Below are positions 37,261-51,500 of a DNA stretch of 64,000 nucleotides, piece after piece. Positions within the stretch are counted from its first letter, which is position 1. Every line of letters begins with the position of its first letter. Both the position numbers and the translations under genes were made by a program. The notes under the pieces were generated by a model. The model was not told where the DNA came from, did not search any database, and saw only the letters and a program-made list of their open reading frames with translations. The DNA comes from Xestospongia bergquistia (Eukaryota; Porifera; Demospongiae; Haplosclerida; Petrosiidae): positions 5,359,677 through 5,423,676 of the forward strand of contig OZ014419.1 in the NCBI GenBank assembly GCA_963965975.1, written 5' to 3'.

Positions 37261-37655
37261 AAAAAATTATTGCATGTACAATATATAAAACTTACAAGGT
37301 AACAGTTGAGAGAAAATGACCAGATCATCTTAGAAGATAAAAATTTAACTACATAACGGAATATATAAAGTTGGCTAACATTGATTAGAATGTTATATAT
37401 ACAACTCACAACCAGTTTAGTGTGACTAGATATATAACATTAAATGAAAGCACAGTAACAAACAATGATCATGTACTTAATAAGTAAACAGTTAATAACA
37501 TCATGCTTAGAAAAATGAGTTGAGGCACATAAATTACAATCAAAAATGGCAAAATATTCATGCATAATAAAAAAAGCAATATCAGGACATTAACAATTCC
37601 TTCTAACAATAAGTAACCAGTAGATTTAATACTATATAACAAGTTTGAAAAGACA
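37261..37655. other. Non-repeat spacer inside the minisatellite
   Basis: About 395 bp of AT-rich unique sequence between two blocks of the 28-bp array. No inverted ends or target duplication found. The minus ORF 37,224-37,409 is unsupported. Confidence 0.6.
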
Positions 37656-40435
37656 GGATGGTTGGTTACATTAGCACACAGTAAAGAAGACAGCTATTAC
37701 ATTAGGATAGAGTAGACAAGACAGGTACATTAGAACACAGTAGACAAGAGTCATATTAGGATATAGCAGACGGGACAATTATATAGGGACACAGTAGATA
37801 GGAAAATTACTTTAGTACACAGTAGACAGGACAAATACATTAGGACACAGTAAATGGAAAAATGACATTAGGTCACAGGAGACGATACAAATACATTAGG
37901 AGACAATAGAGGAGCAGTTACATTAGGACACAGCAGACAGATCAATTATATTATAACATGAGAGACTTACATTAGGACACAATAGAGAAAACAATTACAT
38001 ATAGACACAGCAGATGAGACAAGTACATTAGAACACAGTAAAAGGGACATTTGCATTTGGATACAGTATATTGACATTATAGAAGACAGTAGAAGGGACA
38101 ATTACAATAGACAAGACAAATGCATTAGGACACAGTAGACAGGAAAATTACAGTAGGACACACTAGTTTGGACAATTACCTAAGGAGATAGTAGACAAGC
38201 AGTTACATTAGGAGCATATAGCACAATTACATTAGGACATGAGGCAGTCACATTATAAAAAGTAGACAGGACAGTTATATCAGTAGATAGCACAATTACA
38301 TTTGCGACTGACAGCACAATTACGTTAGGAAACAGAAAACTGGACAGTTATACTAAGACACAGTACATTGGACAGAATTGACAGGACAATTACATTATCA
38401 CACAGTAGTTGACACAATTATGCTAGGATACAGTAGAAGGGAAACTTACATCAGGATAGAGCAGACGGGACAATTAAGACATACTAGATGGGACAGTTAT
38501 GTTTGTACACAGAAGATAGGACAATTTCATTACAGCAGAGTAGACAGGATGTTACATTAGGACATAGTAACTGGGACAGATACAATACGACACAGTACAA
38601 AAGACAGTTAGTTACATTATGACAACGTAGACCTGATAATTATGTTAGGACACACCAGACAAGACAGTTCCATTACGACACAGTAGACCAGATGGTTACA
38701 TTGGGACACAGTAGTTAGAACAATTATATTAGGATACAGTAGATGGCAAAATTATACCATGACACTGTAGGTTGCATAGTTACATTAGACACAACTGACA
38801 GGACAAATAAATTAGGACACAGTAGATGGGACAATTACATTACAACAAAGTAGACAATTAGGACACAGTAAATGGGACAGTTACGTTAGGACATAGCACA
38901 TGGGACAATTATACTGGGACACAATAGATGGGATTGTTAAGATAGGACACAGTAGACAAGACAGTTAGTTACAATATCACAACGTAGACATGATAATTGT
39001 GTTAGACAGAACATCACATTACGACACAGTAGACCAGATGGTTACATTGGGACACAGTAGTTAGAACAATTACATTAGGACACAGTAGATGGCAAAATTA
39101 TACCAGGACACTGTAGGTTGCATAGTAACATTAGACACAATTAACAGGACAATTAAATTAGGACACAGTCAATAGGACAACTACATTACAACACAGTAGA
39201 CAGGATGTTACATTAGGACACAGAAAATGGAACAGTTACATAAGCACACACTAGGGGGAGCGATTATACTAGGACACAGTAGATGGGACAGTTACAATTG
39301 GACACAGTAGACAAGACAGTTAGTTACATTATGACACAGTAGACCTGATGGTTACATTGGAATAATTATGTAAGGACACAGTAGGTTGCATAGTTACATT
39401 AGACACAATTGACAGGACAATTAAATTAGGACACAGTAGATGGGACAATTACATTACAGCACAGTAGACAGGATGTTACATTAAGAAACAGTAAATGGGA
39501 CAGTTACATTAGCACACAGTAGATGGGTCAATTATACTAGGACACAGTAGATGGGATAGTTACAATAGGACAACGTAGACCTGATAATTATGTTAGGACA
39601 CACCAGACAAGACAGTTCCATTACAACACAGTAGACCAGATGGTTACATTGGGACACAGTAGTTAGAAAAATTATATTAGGACACAGTAGATGGCAAAAT
39701 TATATCAGGACACTGTAGGTTGCATAGTTACATTAGACACAATAGACAGGACAATTAAATAAGGACACAGTAGATGAGACAATTACATTGCAAAACAGTA
39801 GAGGGACATTACATTAGGACACAGTAAATGGGACAGTTGCGTTAGGACATAGCATATGGGACAATTATACTGGGACAGAGTAGATGGGATTATTACGATA
39901 GGACACAGTAGACAAGACAGTTAGTTACATTATTACAATGTAGACCTGATAATTATGTTAGGACACACTAGACAGAACATTACATTATGACACAGTAGAC
40001 CTGATGGTTACATTGGGACACAGTAGTTAGAACAATTACATTAGGACACAGTAGATGGCAAAATTATACCAGGACACTATAGGTTGCATAGTAACATTAG
40101 ACTCAATTGACAGGACAATTATATTAGGACACAGTAGATAGGACAATTACATTATAACACAGTAGACAGGATGTTACATTTTGACACAGTAAATAGAACA
40201 GTTATGTTAGGGCACAGCAGACGGAACAATTATACGATGACATATTAGATGGGGCAGTTACAATAGGTCACAGTAGACAAGAGAGTTAGTTACATTATGA
40301 CACAGTAGACCTGATGGATACATTGCAACAATTACGTTAGGACACAGTAGATGCGAAAATTATACTAGGATACTGTAGGTTGTGTAGTTACATTAGATAC
40401 AATTGACAGGACAATTAAAGGACAATGTAAAGAAA
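37656..40435. repeat. 28-bp minisatellite array, copy B
   Basis: From about 38,580 it carries the same higher-order blocks as 1-1,740 (GTTACATTGGGACACAGTAG at about 38,694, 39,044, 39,644 and 40,009). 37,656-38,580 is a more irregular part of the same family. Confidence 0.95.
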
Positions 40436-42111
40436 TAACAAGACAGTGTTAGTGGTGTGATATATTAGGAGGACTGACTGAAACACATTTAAGTTTAGAC
40501 TGTCCTTATGATAAAAAGAAGTTGGGGAACAATCAACAGATGTTTAATATTTTATGATACGGTTATATTATATATAAATATATATTAAAACAGTGTGAAT
40601 ATATGACAATAAATAAATTTAATGGGTGGTAGTAACAACATTTATATTGTTCATATAGCAGGTTTATAGGGAATATAATATACTGTGAAACCAATTTACT
40701 ATAGAGAAAGGATAATAGGCTCTCAATAATAGAGATATTTATATGCTGTAATGCACTACACAACAAGTGCAAGAGAAGAGAAATTGTCTGACCATTACGA
40801 GCTGATACTAATACAAAAGTAGACACAATGGGGGTAAATAGGCTTGTACTAAATAAAAGCACTTGACTAATTTTATTCAGACTTGCTACATTACTAAAGT
40901 CTATATATTACAGAGAAAAGGACTAGTGAGATATAATGCTTAAAAATGACTTGTGATAGGCTTAGTTCAGATAACAGATGTACTAAAACTAAGGGCTAAA
41001 GCTCATTGAATATAAAAGATAAGTTGGGCAAGCTAGATTAACTAACACACATGGAGTACTGCTACTCTGACCGTATTTGTTACTACTGTCTTTCTCTTTT
41101 GTTGTAGCCAGGAACATCATTGTCTCAGATTAACTCCAGAGAACACTGTCAAATGACTTGGCTGTATGGAATCGAGTTCCTTCTTCTGTCTTGCTAAATA
41201 GCCCTGCAGAAGTAAAGTCTTGATTGACTGGTTGCTAAAATGAAGTAATGCCGTCTAAGTTTATTAATTTCTAGTACAAATTTGGCGCCACTAGTGTGAC
41301 TAATGGAACTGAGCATGCTCAGTTGATCATGGCTATTAGGCCATGATAGTAACAACAACTATCTTATCTAGTACACAATGAACGTTGTCTCTCTGAATAT
41401 AAGTTTATTAATCACAAATATATGAAGCCCTGCCATTGTGTTGCAGTACGTCATCACTTCGTTACAATGGGTGAAGTTGCTCAATTTAACTCCCTATATC
41501 TTATCTAGCATTTGGACCAATTATGCCAGCAAACTATATGATTTATTAAGTATGCTTAACAATGAAGAATAGTTAAAACAGTATAAATATAAAATCATAT
41601 CAATATAACAAGATATTCATATTAACATAAATAAAATCAGTTTCATTGATGTACACGTCTGTAATGTCTATATTTTACAGTTTACAGTCAATGACTAAGA
41701 TATGGTAAGTCTATGAAGTTGACTTTCTTTAAACTATACCATCTAGAATTATAATAAGAGGATGACTACTTAATAACAACTGTTGAGCAGTAGTTCCAAT
41801 AAAGTCACAGGATCACGGATAAGAATGTCAGACATCCAATATAAGCTGATACTATTACTACTACTGTCTTTCAATTTGTACAAATGCTTTCGTTATCTAA
41901 TGGAGTTAATTAAGAAATAATACAGTTATATTTTAACAGCTATTCTCACTTACATTTTATATAATAAATGAAGGGGATATGACAATAATCTCTCTCTGTC
42001 TTAGTAGCCATTTTGTTATGGGCGTGCCAACAGAAGCACTCGCCACACCTTCCTTCCACTAGTTGTACACCACATGAGTATCACGAAACCTGCTGCACCA
42101 AACATAAAGAA
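40436..42111. other. Duplicated non-coding stretch, copy B
   Basis: Matches 1,741-3,829, with one unit of the 390-bp repeat instead of two and a small deletion near 40,890. No gene seen. Confidence 0.6.
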
Positions 42112-42976
42112 CTATGGCTAATTACCTTGATGAAACCTGGTAGAATGCTCATGATGGTAAAGAATGTAATAGGGATGATGTGACTGGCAGAACTCTTGGT
42201 GGTATAAAACGGCCTCCTGGGAACGGTTGCACAGCTTATTATTCTTGGAGCTTGTCGTGAGATTGGTTGGATTCCTAATACCACTCTCGTATTAATATCT
42301 AAAAAATACTGGTGATTATCATGATGAGTGCTGATCATTTTGAGGAGTTGTTTGCTACCAAACTTCTCCCAAACGTTCCATCTAACAGTCTTATTGTCAT
42401 GGATAACGGCTCATATCATAGTCGTCGTAGTGACCCTGTTCCAGTCAAAAGTTGGACAAAGCACAAGATTGCAAGATTGGCTTCAGGCAAAGGGAGTTGA
42501 ATCAACAACAAATGCCTTGAAAGCTGAATTGTATAGCATCATACAAAGATTAAAACCTACCCCTCACTATGTTGTTGATGACATAGGTGCTGCTGCAGGT
42601 AAGAACTTAGTCAAGATAGCCTTAGTATTTATTGATATGTACATCATACAGGGCATGAGGTGGTCCGACTCCCTGTTGCTCACTGCACTCTCAATCCTAT
42701 TGAGTTGGCATGGGCACAGGTTAAAGGTCACATCAAGGCCAGCACTCATGCATTTAATCTCGGTCAGGTTGAGCAGCTGGTATCGGAGGATTTTGATGTT
42801 GTGATACCTGACCGTTGGAAGAGCCTTATTCAACATGTTAAGATCCACTTCGAAGGCCACTATTGGTCTAATGATGGTCTCTATGAAGAGTTAGTAGATG
42901 AATTCATCATTCGAGTGGAGATGAATTGGATGAGTCTGATGATTCGGATCAATCTGATAGTTCTGATGACGATTAG
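42112..42976 (+). pseudogene. IS630/Tc1-mariner-type DDE transposase, decayed (copy B)
   Basis: Homologue of 4,380-5,481 lacking the 5' part. Shows LDETW followed by an in-frame TAG where copy A has TGC (Cys), then TLGGIKRPPG, IVMDNGSYHS (second Asp), the intact 53-bp intron at 42,599-42,651, HCTLNPIELAWAQVKGH (Glu), and an acidic tail ending at TAG 42,974-42,976. In the segment broken by TAG in copy A, this copy reads VAQLIILGACREIGWIPN and so preserves the ancestral codon. Frame breaks near 42,220, near 42,325 and before the tail are shared with copy A or close to it. Non-functional. Confidence 0.85.
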
Positions 42977-45900
42977 TTCTAGGCATTCTCAATCTTCCTT
43001 CTTTGTCAAAAGGTTTTTTCAAAACCATGGCGGCCTTATAGCTACATCAAATTGCAAAAGACGATACCTGGTTATTGTTATAATAATAGTAATTGTTATA
43101 TTGGAAAATCTGTTCATATAATTAAAATTGTACTACTGTTTGTGTAGCTACATCACCTTCAATTTCATAATACATTAGTAATTAATAGTATTATGTTTGC
43201 ATTTTTCATAATTATGTAACTAGTATTATTATTGATTAATTGAATCAATTTGGGATTAATACATTTTTACAATTTTGGTACATAATTTATGTAATAATAT
43301 GTAATATATAACTTGTTTTGTAATGAACCACTTCTGTCAAACTGTTTGTATATGTAGTTACATGTATATGTAGTTACATGTATTCGAGACTTCAAACAAA
43401 ACATGTTGTGACACTAGTAGTCAATGACTATAGGCTAGTTAACATATCATTAAGTTTGTGCTGAATGGTAGATATGAGAAGGCATGACACTTTTTCTTCT
43501 CCTCACAAAAACACCAAAAAGAGAATATTCTCTATATTTTCAAATATAATGTCAAAGTTTATGTCACACAGAGTATGAGTAGTCTATATATTTTACTAAA
43601 GGTGTTGTATTAGTATATTACAAAAGAAAGGTTGATTTAACCAATCCATGGTCTTTTTTAGTACACATAATACATAATAAAGTAGTTAAGAGCACCTTTT
43701 TATAATTGAAATTCAATTAGAAAATAGACTATCTGTTATGTATATTGTATACATTAACTAACTAATAAGATATTAGAAAGATTCTTAAAACTCTGACAAT
43801 CAACTACATTTCTTGTCATTGTAGTAGTTACCTCACTGACCTATATGTGTGCTAAGTAAAAATTAATAAGATGTTAAAGCAATCACAATATATCAAATTT
43901 TCTGTCATCATAGAAGCTTGCATGTGATTATCATATGGCTCACACACAACTAATTACTGTATTAAGAAATGTGATTTGCATGCAACATTCAACATTTAAA
44001 AGTCAACTCAAATATTGACGCAAATGCAGATCAGAGGATCTATGATAAATGGAATACAATAGATTTTCAAACTGTGAATAGATGTCCTTTATTCGAGGTC
44101 ATGTTACATAGACAATGCTGTTTCATGCCACCAAATATGTTATATATTTAAAATACAATTCAGATTAGGTGGACAATTTTAGTGTTCTGTTGCAAGATTG
44201 TATGCATATGACTGTGATTATGAAATTATAGTTTTATTAAAACAATTAAAACGAAGATACTGGTAGTTAAAGCAGATGAATAACAATAGATTTGTCAGTA
44301 TTATGTACATTCAACATTAGAGTGTATGGCTGAGTATTTATGGAGATCTAAAATGAATCTGATTTTGCATAAGGTTGACATCATGAAACAATTTCGACAA
44401 ACAAGATAATTCAACAGTGACAGATATTCACGGATATAAAGCCTTCATTTGCCTAATAATTTATTAGTACTATATCAACAATATATTAAAGTTGGTAGTG
44501 TAATACTTTTGAGAAGTTGGATGATGAGGATCCAAATATTTCTCTGGATATATCAAATCTAGAAAATTTGGTGGCAATGTCTAGACTGGGGGCTTGTCCG
44601 TATTCATATAATTGGGAAGGTACTAGATTACCAACTATAATGTCTCATTGATGTAGTACTAATAAATTAATGGAGAAAGCACTAGACTGACTACAAACTA
44701 TAATGTATTGTCCATGTAGTACAAATAAATGTAAGATGATTCATTCACTATCCTTATCAGGACTAACATTAAAGAGATATTGATAGTATTTACAGCAGAG
44801 ATACTGGATTTCTCTTCATAAAAAACTTAGTCATACAAACTTTAAAAGTAATTAAGAAAGCACTAGACTGTCAATGCAGTAAAATGATTAATATTGAGTA
44901 TCCCAGACTTACATGCATTGAACTACTAACACACTTACTATTAGCAGTTCACATATAAACTATGTCTACTAAATACCGTCAACTATCAATATGTCCTAAG
45001 TGTGTGTGTGTGTGTTTGTGTGTGTGTCTCTCTCTCTCATTTATATTTTCTAGATATATTGATGTAACATACCATGGACTCTGTAGAGCAACAATATATA
45101 TCAGTATTATCATTGTTACAAAAGGTAGATATTTGTGTAAACTTTTCTCTCTCTCTCTCAAACATAATATAGTAGTATTACACTGTGTTAAATGTTAGAT
45201 CTGTGTGTAAAATGATAATGTTCCAATCATAACTGCCTTGTTGACCATTATAAGACTTTATTGATATCATCCAAGTTGATGGCATTTAAGAAAATATTTT
45301 GTAATTTCAAGGGTTACCTCATCCATAACACTAACCTCTACACCATAATTTATTGATGTTTGTATGACATCTCTTAGCAGTATATATATATATGTCTCAA
45401 GACATATCAATATTCCTGATAATGATACTAATTAATGACATGAAGTAATATATACTTTATATAAGGATTTAATGCGATGTGTGCTAAAGACTTTTTATAT
45501 AATTGATATATATATATATATATATATATGATTAATAATTATTAATTATAACAAATTATTTATAATTGATGGTATGAACTTTTTAATTTCCTTTTATTAG
45601 GTCATTCTTCATTATAGTATGTATTGGTTCATGTCAGCATGTCAGTTGATGTGGCTAGTGAGTACTTCAAATTCTTTCCCAAGAAAATTAAACTGGCAAA
45701 AGATATATTGGATTACTATTTAAACCCTTGATCAAAAACAGTTTTTTTAAAGGAGAGATAATAATATTTTATTTAATATGATAATGATATATACAACGAC
45801 GGGACATATAAAATGTATACACTGGTATTTTGAGTCATACGTTAACGTTACTCAGACAGCTAGTGTACATGTAGGCTTGGTTATATTAGTAAGGTAGTGA

Positions 45901-47540
45901 TATTCAAAATTTCATTCTTTCATTTCCAATGGCATGTACAAATCACTTCAAATTAGCATTCTTAATTGCTTTTTTCAAATGAAATAATTTTCAGTATAAT
46001 TTATTCCATTTCAAAGAGTAATTTTGGCCAACATTTCCTTGTATATACAATTAATAATGATGAATGAATTAGTGATACTGATATTATAAATACAACAATG
46101 AATATACAATAATAATAAATGATTGGTTTTACAACAATAATCCAATTGATGGTTTGGTGATTGTAAATTAATATTATAATTACAATGTTAAGACTATAAT
46201 GAATAATTTTATTACTTTTACAATAATATTACAGTTTTTGAATTAGTGTAAGTAAATAACCATCACAAATATGATTGTAGGAAAAACCATGTATAATTTC
46301 CATTACTTTTACAGTAACAATACAGTCATTGGATTAGTGTAAGTAAATAACCATCACAAATATGATTGTAGGAAAAATAACGTTTAATTTCCATTGATCT
46401 AACATCATTTTATCATTATTATTACAATCATTGGATTAGTGTAAGTTAATAACCAACATAAAACGAATCATCTGAAAAACATGTTATTTACTACAGCGAT
46501 TCTAGTAAAGAGTGGTAAAATACCATCAGATAGAGCACTATTACATTAATTGGTAACTTTTAACTAGAAGAAATACTACAACTAATGTAAACCATCCATT
46601 TTCCGAATGTTGTAAAGTGAAAATTTTCTCTGTGTAATATAACAAACTTTAACTGAACAGTCATTTCTTTTGCCTGATCATCAGTCCATCCATCTATCTA
46701 TCCATTTTTTCATCATTTATCTGATTCTTTTATTCGTATATTCATATATTTGTCCATTCACTCAGTCATCTATTCTTCCATTAAGCTATCGTCTTAGTTG
46801 CTATTACTTGATTAATTACTATTTATATAAGTACATGCATCATTGGTATAGTAATACAATTTATATGGTATAAGACTCATTCTATGACCATATAATGATA
46901 ACTAGTGGCTGTTCTTCAACACATTTGTTTCACCTAACAAACAGATAGTCCCTCTGAGTCTATGGTTCTCAATTTCAAGAAGAGAATACATTAAGCAGTA
47001 GCTGTATAATCTATAGTTTGTATTAAATGCAATACAAAACATTACATATATATGTATGTATAATTTGAAAGTATTATAAAGGTGTATCTGTTAGTGTATT
47101 ATTACATATCCATCATGATCATGTTGTGAATGTTACCCAATTACAAAAGTTATGCATCTAATTTTAAAAAGTACTGTACTATTCAGAACCATATCCTACA
47201 ACACAGACGTGAATGATCAATCAATTTGAATTTGTTAAACGAAGATGATGAAATGACTGTTCTAAAGATTTAGCAGACAATACTCATTAAGCATTTGAAG
47301 GTTCAGATGAAGGTGAGGAGCACAGGTGTCAGCATACTGATTTTAGTATGAAAGATTACTCTGCTAGATGGATCCTAAAACAGGCAAAACAAGGTATTTG
47401 AATTGTACTGTAATGATTGTTGAAGATGCCTTTGACATGGCTAAATTAATTGTCAATAGCCTTCAAAAGATTTTGATTACTTAAAGTTCCAATTTGGAAT
47501 CAATACATCATAAGGGTCTTTCTACTTTCTACCAGCTAAC
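42977..47540. other. Duplicated non-coding stretch, copy B, with three B-only insertions
   Basis: Matches A 5,482-10,310 except for the A-only insertion (absent here at about 46,953) and three B-only blocks: about 83 bp at 43,718-43,800, about 613 bp at 44,257-44,870, and about 70 bp at 45,826-45,896. None shows clear inverted ends. A GT tract lies at about 45,001-45,026 and an AT tract at about 45,507-45,529. No supportable gene. Confidence 0.55.
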
Positions 47541-47549
47541 ACAATACTA

Positions 47550-48178
47550 TAAAGCCAGTTTTGCTCTTGTTATAAGTGTTCGAGATATAGCATATTCAAG
47601 TAGTTTGGTGATGCATTATAATGTAATTCAAGTAAATACTTTAACAGGAGCCTCACAGAATAACATTAAAGTCCATACACACTCTAATGTCTACACATAC
47701 GTTCTAACATGTTAATATATTAACATTTTATTTTCTTTCAATTAGTCTATTTACTGATCCATCCATTGACTTCAGTGATATGTCCATCACTCTGTCATTC
47801 ACTTGTCATCTGTTGTTAACCTCCACCCATCCATTCATTAAATTTACCTGGTTTGTTCTGTGACATACTTCTCCTATTACAATGAATGATATTATTACAA
47901 AGCAATAGTAGACTATCATTCATTGTAATATTACTAGAACATCTAAAGAGAAAGGAAGAGTCAAACAGTTTTCGTACATACATAAAATAAAAAATTAATG
48001 AATTCATGAAATAATTATTCATAATCGATAATAACATTCATAGTTCATGTGAGCATAAACCAGTTATGTAAGTAGACCTCCACATGAAGAGGCAGCACTC
48101 TTATAACCAACCAAAATAAATCCTCTGTTAAACTTGGTATATTAGGAATAGAGAAATTAAAACTGCTACTTGTGTTAC
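47550..48178 (-). pseudogene. Fragments of the unrecognised multi-exon gene (copy B, upstream set)
   Basis: Three exon remnants on the minus strand. 48,078-48,162: SLTEDLFWLVIRVLPLHVE before a GTCTAC donor. 47,848-47,942: RCSSNITMNDSLLLLCNN and RRSMSQNKP, bounded by CTTTAG and GTAAAT. 47,550-47,620: ITKLLEYAISRTLITRAK, the counterpart of the copy-1 exon at 17,844-17,967, here with CGA instead of TGA. The order and spacing of the first two match 57,045-57,373. The plus-strand ORF 47,494-47,715 over the last exon is probably its shadow. Confidence 0.5.
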
Positions 48179-48194
48179 TTAAGAGTGTCATAGT

Positions 48195-48416
48195 TACTAT
48201 TAGCTGCCAGTACTATTGATCCTGCTCCTCATGTTGCTACATTAATGGGGAGATCTAACAGTGAGGATTTTGGTATTGCTGACCAGGATATACTTCTTTC
48301 ATGTTTATGCTTCTTTGGTGAGAGGAGTGGAGGAGAAGAAAGGGGTGAACTACAGGACCCAGCTGCCCTGTTGAGTGTCTTTATTAAAAAGAGGTCAAAA
48401 GGGAGACAGAATTAAG
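48195..48416 (+). CDS. Candidate exon, strand ambiguous
   Basis: About 70 open codons on the plus strand (STIDPAPHVATLMGRSNSED, GIADQDILLS, GELQDPAALLSVFIKKRS, stop at 48,414-48,416), GC-richer than its surroundings. The opposite strand is also open over most of it (SSPPLLSPKKHKHERSISW, SSLLDLPINVA), and that strand matches the orientation of the neighbouring gene fragments. No homology recognised. Either strand could be the real one. Confidence 0.35.
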
Positions 48417-48499
48417 AGAGATATTTGGGAATGACATGGGTAGCTGGACAGTGTGAGGTAGAAGTAATCATTATTTGCTTTGTTGATGTTTTAGTTAGT

Positions 48500-48568
48500 A
48501 AGAGACATTGCTGGATGAATGGATAAATGGACAAATGAATTAATGGATGGATGGATGAATAGATGAAG
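48500..48568. repeat. ATGG/ATGA microsatellite
   Basis: Degenerate ATGGATGA units leading directly into the satellite, the same arrangement as at 26,680-26,860. Confidence 0.8.
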
Positions 48569-51500
48569 TGACACTTACATTAACACGATTCTTAACACTA
48601 ATACCTGATCTACCACACATTGATATCAACAAGATTCTTAACACTGATCTCTCTCATTGACATTAACAGGATTCTTGACACTGATACCTGATCCAACACA
48701 GAGATCTGATTTACTCTAGTTGTTATCTGATCTACTACAGACAGACATCATGATTCTTAACACTAATACCTGATCTAATGTCTGTTGATATCTGATCTAC
48801 TACACACCGTCATCAACATAATTCTTATCAATGATATCTGATCTGACACTATATCTGATCTAACAATGAGATATGATTTACTCATGTAATATATGATCTA
48901 CTACACACTGAAATTAACAGGATTATTAACACTGATACCTGATCTAACACCAAGATCTAATTTACTCTTGTTGTTATCTGATCTACTACAGACAGACAAC
49001 AAGATTCTTATCACTGATATCTCATCTGACACTAACTTTGATATCTGATCTAACACTGAGATCTAATTACTCATGTTGATATTTGATCTACTGCAAACAG
49101 ATATCAACATGATTCTTAACACTATCACCTGATCTAACACTGAGATCTGATTTACTCATTTTGATATATGATCTACACACTGACATTAACACGATTCTTA
49201 AAACTGATACCTCATCTAACACCGAGATCTGATTCACTCTTGTTGATATCTCATGTACTACAAACAGACATCAACACAAATCTTAACACTGATACCTGAT
49301 GTAACATCTGTTGATATCTGATCTACTACACACTGACATCAACATAATTCTTAACACTGATATCTCATCTGACACTAACTTTGATATCTCACCTAACACT
49401 GAGATCTGATTTATTCATGTTGATATCTGATCTACTGCAAACAGACATCAACATGATTATTAACACTAACACCGGATCTAACACCGAGATATGATTTACT
49501 CGTGTTGATGTATAATCTACTACACACTGACATTAACAGGATTCTTTACACTGATACCTGATCTAACACCGATATCTGATTTACTCTTGTTGATATCTCA
49601 TGTACTACAAACTGATTAACGTGATTCTTAACACTGATACATGATCTAACACCTGTACTGATATCTCATCTTACACTAACTTTGATATCTGATCTAACTG
49701 AGATCTGATTAACTCATGTTGACATATGATCCACTACACACTGACATCAACATAATTCTTAACACTGATATCTCATCTGACACTAACTTTGATATCTCAC
49801 CTAACACTGAGATCTGATTTATTCATGTTGATATCTGATCTACTGCAAACAGACATCAACATGATTATTAACACTAACACCGGATCTAACACCGAGATAT
49901 GATTTACTTGTGTTGATATATAATCTACTACACACTGACATTAACAGGATTCTTTACACTGATACCAGATCTAACACCGAAATCTGATTTATTCTTGTTG
50001 ATATCTCATGTACTACAAACTGTTCAACGTGATTCTTAACACTGATACATGATCTAACACCTGTACTGATATCTCATCTTACACTAACTTTAATATCTAA
50101 TCTAACTGAGATCTGATTAACTTATGTTGACATTTGATCTACTGCAAACAGACATCAACATGATTCTTAACACTAACACCTGCTCTAACACTGAGATCTG
50201 ATTTACTCATGTTGATGTATGATCTACCACACACTGACATTAACACGATTCTTAAAACTGATACATGATCTAAAACCTAGACCTGATTCACTCTTATTGA
50301 TATCTCATGTACTACTAACTGATCAACGTGATTCTTAACACTGATACATGATCTAACACCTGTTGACATCTTATCTACTACACACTGACATCAACATGAT
50401 TCTTAACATTGATATCTATTCTGACACTAAGTATGATATCTCATCTAACACAGATCAGATTTACTCATATTGATATCTGATCTATTACAGACTTACATTA
50501 ACACAATTCTTAACACTGATACCTGATCTAACACCAATATCCGATTTACTCTTGTTGATATCTGATCTACACTAACATCAACACGATTGTTAACACTAAT
50601 ACCACATTGACATCAACAAAATTGTAATCACTGATATCATCTGACAGTAACTATGATATCTGATCTAACATTGAGATCTGATTTACTCATGTTGACATCT
50701 GATCTACTGCATAAAGTCAACATGATTCTTTATAATAATGTTTCATCTAACATAGATCTTATTTACTCATAGTGATATTTGATCTACTACACACTGACAT
50801 TAACAGGATTCTTATAACTGATACCTGATGTAACATTGAGATCTGATATACTCTTGTTGTTATCTGATCTACTACACATTGACATCAACACAATTCTTAA
50901 CACTGATACCTGATCTAACATCTGTTGATATCTTATATACTACACACTGACATCAACATAATTCTTATCAATGATATCTCATCTGACACTAGCTGTGATA
51001 TCTGATCTAACACAGATCTCATTTACTCATGTTGATTTTTCATCAACTGCAAACAGACATCAACATGACTCTTAACGCTAACATCTGATTTAACACAAAT
51101 TGATATCTGATCTAACACCGAGATCTGATTTACTCATGTTGATATATCATGTACTACACACTGACATTAACATGATTCATATGAGTCTTAACACTGATAG
51201 CTGATTTAACACCGACATCTGATTTACTCTTGATTTCTGATCTACTACACACTGACATTAACATCATTCTGAACACGGATACATGATCTAACACCTGTTG
51301 ACATCTCAAATACACACTGACATCAACATGATTCTTAACACTGATCTCTTATGACACTATGATATCTCATCTAACACTGAGATCAAAATTAACTCAGATT
51401 GATATCTGATCTACACACTTACATTAACACAATTCTTAACAGTGATACCTGATCTAACACCAATATCCGATTTACTCTTGTTGATATCTGATCTACACTG

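Noticed and set aside
1..40435. Telomeric repeats, because ATTAGGAC contains TTAGG
   Set aside because: The period is 28 bp and TTAGG occurs once per unit; no runs of the pentamer.
47494..47715. 73-residue plus-strand ORF
   Set aside because: The minus strand carries the exon ITKLLEYAISRTLITRAK here, supported by the homologous exon at 17.9 kb.
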